Assembly (NCBI GenBank): GCA_037445185.1
Contig: JBBIKZ010000063.1
Coordinates: 1 to 13,677 of the forward strand
From: JANWZL01 sp037445185
Lineage (GTDB): Bacteria; Pseudomonadota; Gammaproteobacteria; Burkholderiales; Thiobacillaceae
Length of the DNA stretch: 13,677 nt
Direction: 5' to 3'
Of this stretch, positions 1 to 5,643 are shown piece after piece. Each line of letters opens with the position of its first letter. Within the stretch, counting starts at the first letter, position 1. The translations under genes and the position numbers were made by a program. The notes beneath the pieces were generated by a model. It worked only from the letters and a program-made list of their open reading frames with translations. It searched no databases and had not been told where the DNA came from.

Positions 1-35
1 TCAGTGCTGAACAGTTCTTTCATCACGACGTCCAT
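1..35 (-). CDS. Start of a gene downstream of ccoH, cut by the window edge
   Basis: Only the first 11 codons are visible (MDVVMKELFST), beginning with ATG at 35-33. A strong Shine-Dalgarno sequence AAGGAGG lies just upstream, and the start is 23 bases after the ccoH stop, so it is probably the next cistron of the cco operon. A second ATG at 23-21 lacks such a site. The start resembles the opening of small single-span DUF3149 proteins (K-E/D-L-F-x-T followed by one membrane helix), but this is a memory-based guess from a few residues. The rest lies outside the window. Confidence 0.6.
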   Translation of the reverse strand, partial: MDVVMKELFST

Positions 36-58
36 GTTTGCCTCCTTGCGGATTGCGG

Positions 59-580
59 TCAGGGTAGGGGTTGTTGGGAGAGGGCGTCCTCACCCAGTCG
101 TAGCGATGTCATGGGCAGCACGGCACGCCCCGTGAGGCGCCAGTCCTGATCCGCCGCTTCCAGGATCAGGCGGCGCTGACCCGCGGGCAGGGGCGGCAGG
201 GCGCTACGGTATTCGCCCAGGGCCGTGGCCGGCAGAATCAGGGTCAGGTCTTGTTCCTGACGTGAGGGGTGAACCAGGGTCAGTTGCAGCCGATCCGGAT
301 AGGCATCCAGCCGGCCCGCCAGGTGGATCCTGAGCTCTCCGCCCTGAACCCGCAGCTCGGCCATGAGGCCGAGGGCGGCGGCGCGCGTCTCGTGATCGAG
401 TCTCTGGTGGATGGCCATGCCCTGTTTGTAATAATCCTCGGCCACCAGCGGATCGGCGCCCCGCGCGGCGATCCACCAGGTGATGAGGCTCGCCACCACC
501 GCAGTGAGCGGCAGGGCGATGATGAGCCACACCATCGGCTCGCGCCACCAGGAGGACTTGGGTTGGGTGGCGACGTTCAT
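59..580 (-). CDS. ccoH: FixH/CcoH family protein, cbb3 oxidase assembly
   Basis: 173 aa. One membrane segment near residues 15-37 follows a short cytoplasmic N-terminus. Then comes the FixH-typical stretch A-D-P-L-V-A-E-D-Y-Y-K-Q-G (about 42-54) and a periplasmic beta-rich domain. Family members are single-span proteins needed for stable assembly of cbb3-type cytochrome c oxidase, and are thought to work with the CcoI copper pump or CcoG. The ATG is 3 bases beyond the ccoG stop, with AGGTGA in front of it overlapping the ccoG end, so translation is likely coupled. Position after ccoG matches the usual ccoGH order. Sequence divergence in this family is high, so the call rests on length, the motif and context together. 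Confidence 0.93.
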   Translation of the reverse strand: MNVATQPKSSWWREPMVWLIIALPLTAVVASLITWWIAARGADPLVAEDYYKQGMAIHQRLDHETRAAALGLMAELRVQGGELRIHLAGRLDAYPDRLQLTLVHPSRQEQDLTLILPATALGEYRSALPPLPAGQRRLILEAADQDWRLTGRAVLPMTSLRLGEDALSQQPLP

Positions 581-583
581 CTT

Positions 584-1996
584 TCACCTGAGGAAGCTGG
601 ATTTGGCCTCGCGCACGATCTCGGGATCGCTTTCGGCCTGGACACGGAACACGACGCGATGCGACGGCCTGCTGAGGGACAGGCGTGGCACCTCCAGGAT
701 CACGTTGACATCCTCGGTGGACAGCGCAGGGATCTCGACACTGTCGCCGCGCGTGATCCTGAGCCCATCGAGACCCGAGGCGCTAATGCGGTAGCGGTGC
801 GGTCGATCGTCCATGTTGATGATCTGCAGGCGGTAGACGTTCTCGATGGCCCCCGTCGGTGTCTCCCTGGACAGGACCTGCCGGTCACGCAGGACATCCA
901 CGCGCATGGGGATGCGCTGGGCCAAGGTGTAGACGAAGGCCACACAGATGGCGGTGAGGAGCGCGGTATAGAAGAGCGTGCGCGGGCGGAAGGTGTGGCG
1001 CAGGATCTCCTTGTCCGCGTACTTCCCGTCGATGGCATTCTGGGTCGAGTAGCGGATGAGCCCCTTGGGGTAACCCATCTTCTCCATGACCTGGTCGCAG
1101 GCGTCGATGCAGGCCGCGCAGCCGATGCACATGTACTGTAGCCCGTTGCGGATATCGATGCCGGTGGGGCAGACCTGCACGCAGATGCCGCAGTCCACGC
1201 AGTCGCCCAGGCCTTGCGCCTTGTAGTCCACGTTCTTCCTGCGTCCCCCCCTCGGTTCGCCGCGACGGTAGTCGTAGGTGATGACGAGGGTGTCCTCGTC
1301 GAACATCACGCTCTGGAAGCGGGCGTAGGGGCACATGTATTTGCACACCTGCTCGCGCATGAAGCCGGCGAAGCCCCAGGTGAAGACGGCATAGAACAGG
1401 ATCCAGAACGTCTCCCACGGGCCGAAACTCAGCGTCATGAGCTCCCCCCACAGTTCTTTGATGGGGGTGAAATAGCCGACGAAGGTGAAGCCGGTCCAGA
1501 GGGCGAGGAGGGCCCAGGTCAGGTGCTTGCCGCCGACACGCAGGAGCTTTTCGCCGTTCCAGGGCATGGTGCGCAGCTTTTTCTGCTTCATGTGGTCGCC
1601 CTCGAACCAGCGCTCGATCCACATGAACAGCTCGGTATACACCGTCTGCGGACAGGCATAGCCACACCACAACCGCCCCGCCACGGCGGTGAAGAGGAAC
1701 AGGCCAAGCGCCGAGATGATCAGCAGCGCGGCCAGCCAGACGAAATCCTGCGGCCACAGGACCAGTTCGAACAGGTAGAACTTGCGCGCACCCAGGTCGA
1801 ACAGCACGGCCTGGCGGCCCTCCCATTGCACCCAGGGCAGGCCGTAGTAGATCGCCTGGGTGATCACCACCAAGGCGATACGCCACCAGTTGAACCAGCC
1901 GTGCACCGCGCGCGGGTAGATCTTTTGATGCACCTCATAGAGCTGCATCACCATCTCGCCGCAGGCGGCGTTCACTTTATGCTCTGCTTCAGCCAA
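584..1996 (-). CDS. ccoG: CcoG/RdxA/FixG, membrane Fe-S protein of cbb3 oxidase maturation
   Basis: 470 aa. Membrane helices lie near residues 38-55, 84-106, 160-177, 190-212 and 340-358. Cysteines C111/C115 (W-C-G-Y-A-C-P-Q) and C218/C222 (V-C-K-Y-M-C-P) flank the membrane core. Two ferredoxin-type CxxCxxCxxxC clusters follow at C266/269/272/276 and C290/293/296/300. The C-terminal part (about 370-470) is the immunoglobulin-like FixG C domain. Family members act in cbb3 assembly, with a proposed role as cupric reductase feeding Cu(I) to the oxidase; that function is known from other species. The start is TTG at 1996-1994, chosen because AAGGAG sits 6 bases upstream; the in-frame ATG 14 codons later has no comparable site. 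It is separated from ccoP by 127 bp holding stem-loops and runs directly into ccoH. Confidence 0.96.
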   Translation of the reverse strand: MAEAEHKVNAACGEMVMQLYEVHQKIYPRAVHGWFNWWRIALVVITQAIYYGLPWVQWEGRQAVLFDLGARKFYLFELVLWPQDFVWLAALLIISALGLFLFTAVAGRLWCGYACPQTVYTELFMWIERWFEGDHMKQKKLRTMPWNGEKLLRVGGKHLTWALLALWTGFTFVGYFTPIKELWGELMTLSFGPWETFWILFYAVFTWGFAGFMREQVCKYMCPYARFQSVMFDEDTLVITYDYRRGEPRGGRRKNVDYKAQGLGDCVDCGICVQVCPTGIDIRNGLQYMCIGCAACIDACDQVMEKMGYPKGLIRYSTQNAIDGKYADKEILRHTFRPRTLFYTALLTAICVAFVYTLAQRIPMRVDVLRDRQVLSRETPTGAIENVYRLQIINMDDRPHRYRISASGLDGLRITRGDSVEIPALSTEDVNVILEVPRLSLSRPSHRVVFRVQAESDPEIVREAKSSFLR

Positions 1997-2063
1997 AGGC
2001 TACTCCTTGCCGAGGCCGCGGGATAGGCGTCCCCGGCCATCCGTTCGCAGGCAACCCATGCGC

Positions 2064-2121
2064 GAGGGGACCGCGCATCCCCTCGACCATGGGGGCCGAC
2101 ATCGAGTCGGCCCGATGCGCG
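2064..2121 (-). other. Alternative RNA stem-loops between ccoP and ccoG
   Basis: Just after the ccoP stop there is a nested structure. The outer 8-bp arms are CGCGCATC (2072-2079) and GATGCGCG (2114-2121). The inner 8-bp arms are GGGCCGAC (2093-2100) and GTCGGCCC (2106-2113), with a 5-base loop. A competing hairpin pairs GAGGGG (2064-2069) with CCCCTC (2079-2084), which overlaps the left outer arm. No T-run follows on the minus strand, so it is not a standard intrinsic terminator. Likely roles are protecting the 3' end of the ccoNOQP message or partial attenuation before ccoG. The inferred role is untested. Confidence 0.55.
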
Positions 2122-2123
2122 AC

Positions 2124-3047
2124 TTACTGACCCTTGGACAGGGAGAGGACGTAGGCGGCGAGCAGATGTATCTTGGCCTCGCCCAGGTGGGCCTGGGAGG
2201 GCATGCCACCCTGACGACCCTTGAGGATGCTCTCGACGATGGCCGCCTCGCTGCCGCCGAAGTGCCAGACGTTGTCGCTGAGGTTGGGGAAGCCCGCGTC
2301 CGGTATGCCCTTGCCGTCCTCGCCGTGACAGCCGGCACACGCGGCGTAGTATTTCTCCTTGCCGGCGGCGGCCAGATGGGCATCGTGGGGCTGACCGCTC
2401 AGGGAGAGCACGTAATGGGCCACTTCGCGCGCACCCGCCTCACCGCCGACGGCGTCGCCCATGGCTGGCATCTCGGCCTGGAAGCCATTGGTGATGCTGG
2501 CCTTGATGCGCTCCGGCTCGCCGCCCCAGAGCCAATCCTTGTCGGTCAGGTTGGGGAAATCGCGCGAGCCCTGGCCGTCCGAGCCGTGGCACTGCGAGCA
2601 GTAGGTCAGGTACAGGCGCTTGCCGCTCTGCATCGCCTTGGCATCGGCGGCCACGGTCATGAGATCCATGGCGAGGTAGGGCTTCAAGTTCTGATCGAAT
2701 TTGGCATCCACGCGCGCCTTCTCGTCCTGCCACTGGGTGGCGGAGGACCAGTTCCACACCCCCTGGAATTTGCCCAGACCGGGATAGAGCACCAGATAGA
2801 GCACCGAGAAGGCGATCAGGAAATAGAACAGGTACAGCCACCAGCGCGGCAGCGGACTGTTGTATTCCTGCAGATCGCCGTCCCAGGCGTGTTCCATCAG
2901 TTCTGCCTGTTCGCCCGGCGCGAGCTTGCGCGTGGTCTGACTGACGATGATCCAGAGGGTGAGCAGAAAGCCACCTACGGTCAGGGCTGCGATGTAGTAG
3001 TGCCAGAAATCGCTGATGAAATCGGGTACCGCATAACCTTCGATCAT
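2124..3047 (-). CDS. ccoP: cbb3-type cytochrome c oxidase subunit CcoP (diheme)
   Basis: 307 aa. Two N-terminal membrane helices (about 15-36 and 70-90) are followed by two periplasmic cytochrome c domains. Heme attachment sites are C150-S-Q-C-H154 and C237-A-G-C-H241. Probable axial methionines are M193 (A-E-M-P-A-M) and M282 (G-G-M-P). CcoP takes electrons from soluble c-type cytochromes or the bc1 complex and passes them via CcoO to CcoN. The ATG overlaps the ccoQ stop by 4 bases (ATGA), and GAGGAG lies inside the ccoQ end, so the two are translationally coupled. Length and the two-helix form are usual for proteobacterial CcoP. The stop is followed at once by the stem-loop region. Confidence 0.98.
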   Translation of the reverse strand: MIEGYAVPDFISDFWHYYIAALTVGGFLLTLWIIVSQTTRKLAPGEQAELMEHAWDGDLQEYNSPLPRWWLYLFYFLIAFSVLYLVLYPGLGKFQGVWNWSSATQWQDEKARVDAKFDQNLKPYLAMDLMTVAADAKAMQSGKRLYLTYCSQCHGSDGQGSRDFPNLTDKDWLWGGEPERIKASITNGFQAEMPAMGDAVGGEAGAREVAHYVLSLSGQPHDAHLAAAGKEKYYAACAGCHGEDGKGIPDAGFPNLSDNVWHFGGSEAAIVESILKGRQGGMPSQAHLGEAKIHLLAAYVLSLSKGQ

Positions 3048-3235
3048 TGCATTCTCCTCGAATTCCGATCAGGGGTCGGCCGGTCCTCGCGCGCGTCCGC
3101 CTCTTCTTCGAAGGGCAGACGCGCGGCCTCATCGAAACGTTGGCGGTTCCCCCTGTGATAGGCCCACCAGACGATGGCTATGAACAGGAGGAAGAGGACC
3201 ACCGTGACGATGGAACCGATGAGGCCGGCTTCCAT
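3044..3235 (-). CDS. ccoQ: cbb3-type cytochrome c oxidase subunit CcoQ
   Basis: 63 aa with one membrane helix (about 6-25, ending in I-V-W-W-A-Y), then the F-D-E-A-A-R-L-P-F motif typical of CcoQ/FixQ and a charged tail. The family stabilises the core complex and helps CcoP association. It lies between ccoO (14-bp gap) and ccoP (4-bp overlap). The 14-bp leader CGCGCGTACGCAAC before its ATG has no recognisable Shine-Dalgarno sequence, so its translation probably depends on ribosomes finishing ccoO. Confidence 0.95.
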   Translation of the reverse strand: MEAGLIGSIVTVVLFLLFIAIVWWAYHRGNRQRFDEAARLPFEEEADAREDRPTPDRNSRRMQ

Positions 3236-3249
3236 GTTGCGTACGCGCG

Positions 3250-3873
3250 TTACTGGACCTTGGGCCCGGCCGTACCCAGCGCCTGCATGTAGGCGATGAG
3301 GGCATCCATTTCCGTCTTGCCCTCCAGCATGGCGGGGGCCTGGGCGATGTCTTCATCCGTGTAGGGATGGCCAGCCCAGTTCTTCAGCACGGTCATCTTG
3401 CGCACGATGTCCTTGCCCGTGGTCTCCGACACCATCTTTTCCGCCAACCAGGGGTAGGCCGGCATGTTGGACTCCGGCACCACATCGCGCGGCTGCATCA
3501 GGTGGACGTAGTGCCACTGATCGGAGTAGCGTCCGCCGACGCGGTGCAGGTCGGGGCCGGTGCGCTTGGAGCCCCATTGGAAAGGCCGGTCGTAGACGAA
3601 CTCACCGGCCACCGAAAAGTGGCCGTAGCGCTCGGTCTCGGCTCGGAAAGGACGCACCATCTGCGAGTGGCAGGTGTAGCAGCCCTCGCGGATGTAGATG
3701 TCCCGGCCGGCGAGCTGCAGGGCGTCATAGGGCTTGAGCCCCGGCACCGGCTCCGTGGTCGATTTCTGGAAGAACAGGGGCACGATCTGGACCAGACCGC
3801 CGATGCTGACGACGATGAAAGACAACACCATCAGCAGGCCGATGTTCTTTTCGAGTGCTTTGTGCGTGAACAT
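3250..3873 (-). CDS. ccoO: cbb3-type cytochrome c oxidase subunit CcoO (monoheme)
   Basis: 207 aa. An N-terminal membrane anchor (about 11-35) is followed by a periplasmic cytochrome c domain. The heme site is C65-Y-T-C-H69 within R-E-G-C-Y-T-C-H-S-Q-M-V-R-P. The axial methionine is M137 in S-N-M-P-A-Y-P-W-L. The G-P-D-L-H-R-V-G-G-R-Y-S-D-W-H motif (about 106-121) is diagnostic of CcoO/FixO. It transfers electrons from CcoP to the CcoN low-spin heme. AGGAG lies 9 bases before the ATG. It starts 18 bp after the ccoN stop and belongs to the same transcript. Confidence 0.98.
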   Translation of the reverse strand: MFTHKALEKNIGLLMVLSFIVVSIGGLVQIVPLFFQKSTTEPVPGLKPYDALQLAGRDIYIREGCYTCHSQMVRPFRAETERYGHFSVAGEFVYDRPFQWGSKRTGPDLHRVGGRYSDQWHYVHLMQPRDVVPESNMPAYPWLAEKMVSETTGKDIVRKMTVLKNWAGHPYTDEDIAQAPAMLEGKTEMDALIAYMQALGTAGPKVQ

Positions 3874-3891
3874 GATGGGGTCTCCTCTGGC

Positions 3892-5313
3892 TCAGGCGTG
3901 CACCGCTTCGGGGATGCGGGCATCGTTGACGACGCGGCCGGCGGCGATGGTCTTCCACACGTTGTAGGCCATCAGCAGCATGCCGGCGAAGAACATGGTG
4001 CCGCCGATGAGACGGATGGTGTAGAAGGGATACATGGCGTTGACCGACTGGGCGAAGCTGTAGGTCAGCGTGCCGTCGTCGTTGGTCGCGCGCCACATGA
4101 GGCCCTGGGCCACGCCAGCGATCCACATCGAAGCGATGTAGAGCACCACACCGATGGTGGACCACCAGAAGTGCACGTTGATGAGCCGCACGCTCCACAT
4201 CTCCTCACGCCCGAACAGCCTGGGGATGAGGTAATAGAGCGAGCCGATGGAGATCATCGCCACCCAGCCGAGCGCACCGGAATGCACGTGGCCGATAGTC
4301 CACTCGGTGTAGTGCGACAGGGCGTTGACCGTCTTCACCGACATCATCGGTCCCTCGAAGGTAGACATGCCGTAGAAGGACAGCGCGACGATGAGGAACT
4401 TCAGGATGGGATCGGTCCTAAGCTTGTGCCAGGCGCCCGACAGGGTCATGATGCCGTTTATCATGCCGCCCCAGGAGGGAGCGATCAGCATCAGCGAGAA
4501 GATCATGCCGAGCGACTGCGCCCAGTCAGGCAGGGCGGTATAGAGCAGGTGGTGCGGACCGGCCCACATGTAGATGAAGTTCAGGGTCCAGAAGTGCACG
4601 ATGGACAGCCGGTAGGAGTAGATGGGCCGGCCGGCCTGCTTGGGCACGAAGTAGTACATCATGCCGAGGAAGGCGGTGGTCAGGAAGAAGCCCACCGCGT
4701 TGTGGCCATACCACCACTGCACCATGGCGTCGTGCACCCCGGCGTACATGGAGTAGGACTTGGTGAGGGTGACCGGGAAGGCCATGCTGTTGACGATGTG
4801 CAGCAGGGCGATGGTGACGATGTAGGCGCCGAAGAACCAGTTGGCGACGTAGATGTATTTGGTCTTGCGCTTGACGATGGTGCCGAAGAAGAGCACCGCG
4901 TAGGCCACCCACACCACCGCGATCAACACGTCGATGGGCCACTCCAGCTCGGCGTATTCCTTGCTGGTGGTGATGCCCAGCACCAGGGTCACGGCCGCCA
5001 GCACGATGATGAGCTGCCAGCCCCAGAAGACGAAGGAGGCCAGCCCGTCGGAGAGCAAGCGCGTCTGACAGGTGCGCTGGACGACATACAACGAGGTGGC
5101 GAAGAGTGCCGAGCCGCCGAAGGCGAAGATGACGGCGTTGGTGTGCAGGGGCCGTAGCCTTCCGTAGGACAGCCATTCGATGCCATAGGTGATGTCCGGC
5201 CAGATGAGCTGGGCGGCGATGATCACGCCCACCAGCATGCCGACGATGCCCCAGACCACGGTCATGATGGCAAATTGTCGGACGACCTTGTAGTTGTATG
5301 TTGTCGCTTCCAT
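3892..5313 (-). CDS. ccoN: cbb3-type cytochrome c oxidase catalytic subunit CcoN
   Basis: 473 aa with about 12 membrane helices, a heme-copper oxidase of the C family (high-affinity O2 reduction). Metal ligands are visible: H57 (L-H-T-N-A) and H344 for the low-spin heme b, H204 (Y-G-H-N), H254 and H255 (G-P-H-H-L) for CuB, and H342 (G-H-V-H-S) for heme b3. The Y-S-Y-R-L-S-I-V-H-F-W stretch near 232-242 contains the helix-VII tyrosine that this family cross-links to a CuB histidine. Start: ATG at 5313-5311 has AAGGAG 6 bases upstream and gives the normal M-E-A-T-T-Y-N-Y N-terminus. A start 21 codons earlier (5376) would fall inside the promoter palindrome and is rejected. First gene after the 5377-5405 promoter. 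Confidence 0.98.
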   Translation of the reverse strand: MEATTYNYKVVRQFAIMTVVWGIVGMLVGVIIAAQLIWPDITYGIEWLSYGRLRPLHTNAVIFAFGGSALFATSLYVVQRTCQTRLLSDGLASFVFWGWQLIIVLAAVTLVLGITTSKEYAELEWPIDVLIAVVWVAYAVLFFGTIVKRKTKYIYVANWFFGAYIVTIALLHIVNSMAFPVTLTKSYSMYAGVHDAMVQWWYGHNAVGFFLTTAFLGMMYYFVPKQAGRPIYSYRLSIVHFWTLNFIYMWAGPHHLLYTALPDWAQSLGMIFSLMLIAPSWGGMINGIMTLSGAWHKLRTDPILKFLIVALSFYGMSTFEGPMMSVKTVNALSHYTEWTIGHVHSGALGWVAMISIGSLYYLIPRLFGREEMWSVRLINVHFWWSTIGVVLYIASMWIAGVAQGLMWRATNDDGTLTYSFAQSVNAMYPFYTIRLIGGTMFFAGMLLMAYNVWKTIAAGRVVNDARIPEAVHA

Positions 5314-5349
5314 ACGGGTCTCCTTCACGCAAGTTTCGGGGGTGGTGCA

Positions 5350-5376
5350 TTGCGGGTCGAAAAAATCGACCCGCAA
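5350..5376. promoter_or_regulatory. Perfect 27-bp palindrome over the ccoN transcription start (putative operator)
   Basis: Arms TTGCGGGTCGA (5350-5360) and TCGACCCGCAA (5366-5376) are exact inverted repeats, 11 bases each, around an AAAAA spacer. On the minus strand it begins directly after the -10 hexamer of the ccoN promoter, so it spans roughly -7 to +20. A transcript starting there would hold only part of one arm, which favours a protein-binding site over an RNA hairpin; a read-through transcript from ccoS would form the full 11-bp stem. It does not match the FNR/ANR consensus TTGAT-N4-ATCAA. The binding regulator is unknown. Confidence 0.6.
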
Positions 5377-5405
5377 ATCCTAAATACCGAAATGCCTCAT
5401 GTCAA
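5377..5405 (-). promoter_or_regulatory. Predicted sigma70-type promoter of ccoNOQP
   Basis: On the minus strand a consensus -35 TTGACA (5405-5400) is followed by exactly 17 bases and a -10 TAGGAT (5382-5377, 4 of 6 consensus). The predicted start is near 5370, giving a leader of about 57 bases with AAGGAG before the ccoN ATG. The -35 hexamer contains the TGA stop of ccoS. A perfect -35 suggests activity without an activator, with possible repression through the adjoining palindrome. Confidence 0.6.
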
Positions 5406-5596
5406 CGAGCGTTTTCATCCGATTTTTGCTGCGCGCCCCTCTTCCCCTCCTCGGGCAGATCGTCGTCCATGAGGATGCGGTGGGCGGGCCCCTCCATGTC
5501 CTCGAACTGGCCGCTCTTGACCGCCCACAGGAAAAAAGCGGCGATGACGGCGACGAAGACCAGGCTCAAGGGGATCAGCAGATAGAGGATATCCAT
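5402..5596 (-). CDS. ccoS: CcoS, small cbb3 oxidase maturation protein
   Basis: 64 aa. One N-terminal membrane helix (about 2-25) ends in F-F-L-W-A-V-K-S-G-Q-F-E-D-M-E-G-P-A-H-R-I-L-M-D-D-D, the hallmark of the FixS/CcoS family. In other bacteria CcoS is required to place heme b and CuB in CcoN. The ATG at 5596-5594 gives the standard length; longer upstream readings run into the ccoI end in another frame and are not credible. The Shine-Dalgarno site is weak. It lies 47 bp after ccoI, and its stop codon is part of the -35 of the ccoN promoter. Confidence 0.95.
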   Translation of the reverse strand: MDILYLLIPLSLVFVAVIAAFFLWAVKSGQFEDMEGPAHRILMDDDLPEEGKRGAQQKSDENAR

Positions 5597-5643
5597 GGCT
5601 CTGGTAACTATTGACCAATTCCGGGGCCGTTGCAAGTATGCCG

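Noticed and set aside
3367..5157. A 596-codon open frame on the plus strand opposite ccoN/ccoO
   Set aside because: It is antisense to two certain genes, is rich in His, Gly, Asp and Val as high-GC antisense frames are, and has no recognisable domain.
5314..5376. ccoN start 21 codons earlier at 5376
   Set aside because: It would place the start inside the promoter palindrome, has no Shine-Dalgarno site, and adds residues not typical of CcoN.
5350..5376. The ccoN palindrome as an intrinsic terminator for ccoS
   Set aside because: The T-run is in the loop, not after the stem on the minus strand, and the sequence after the stem is GC-rich.
5603..5616. GGTAACTATTGACC before ccoS as an imperfect operator palindrome
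   Set aside because: Four or more mismatched positions in a 14-base site; short imperfect symmetry is expected by chance.
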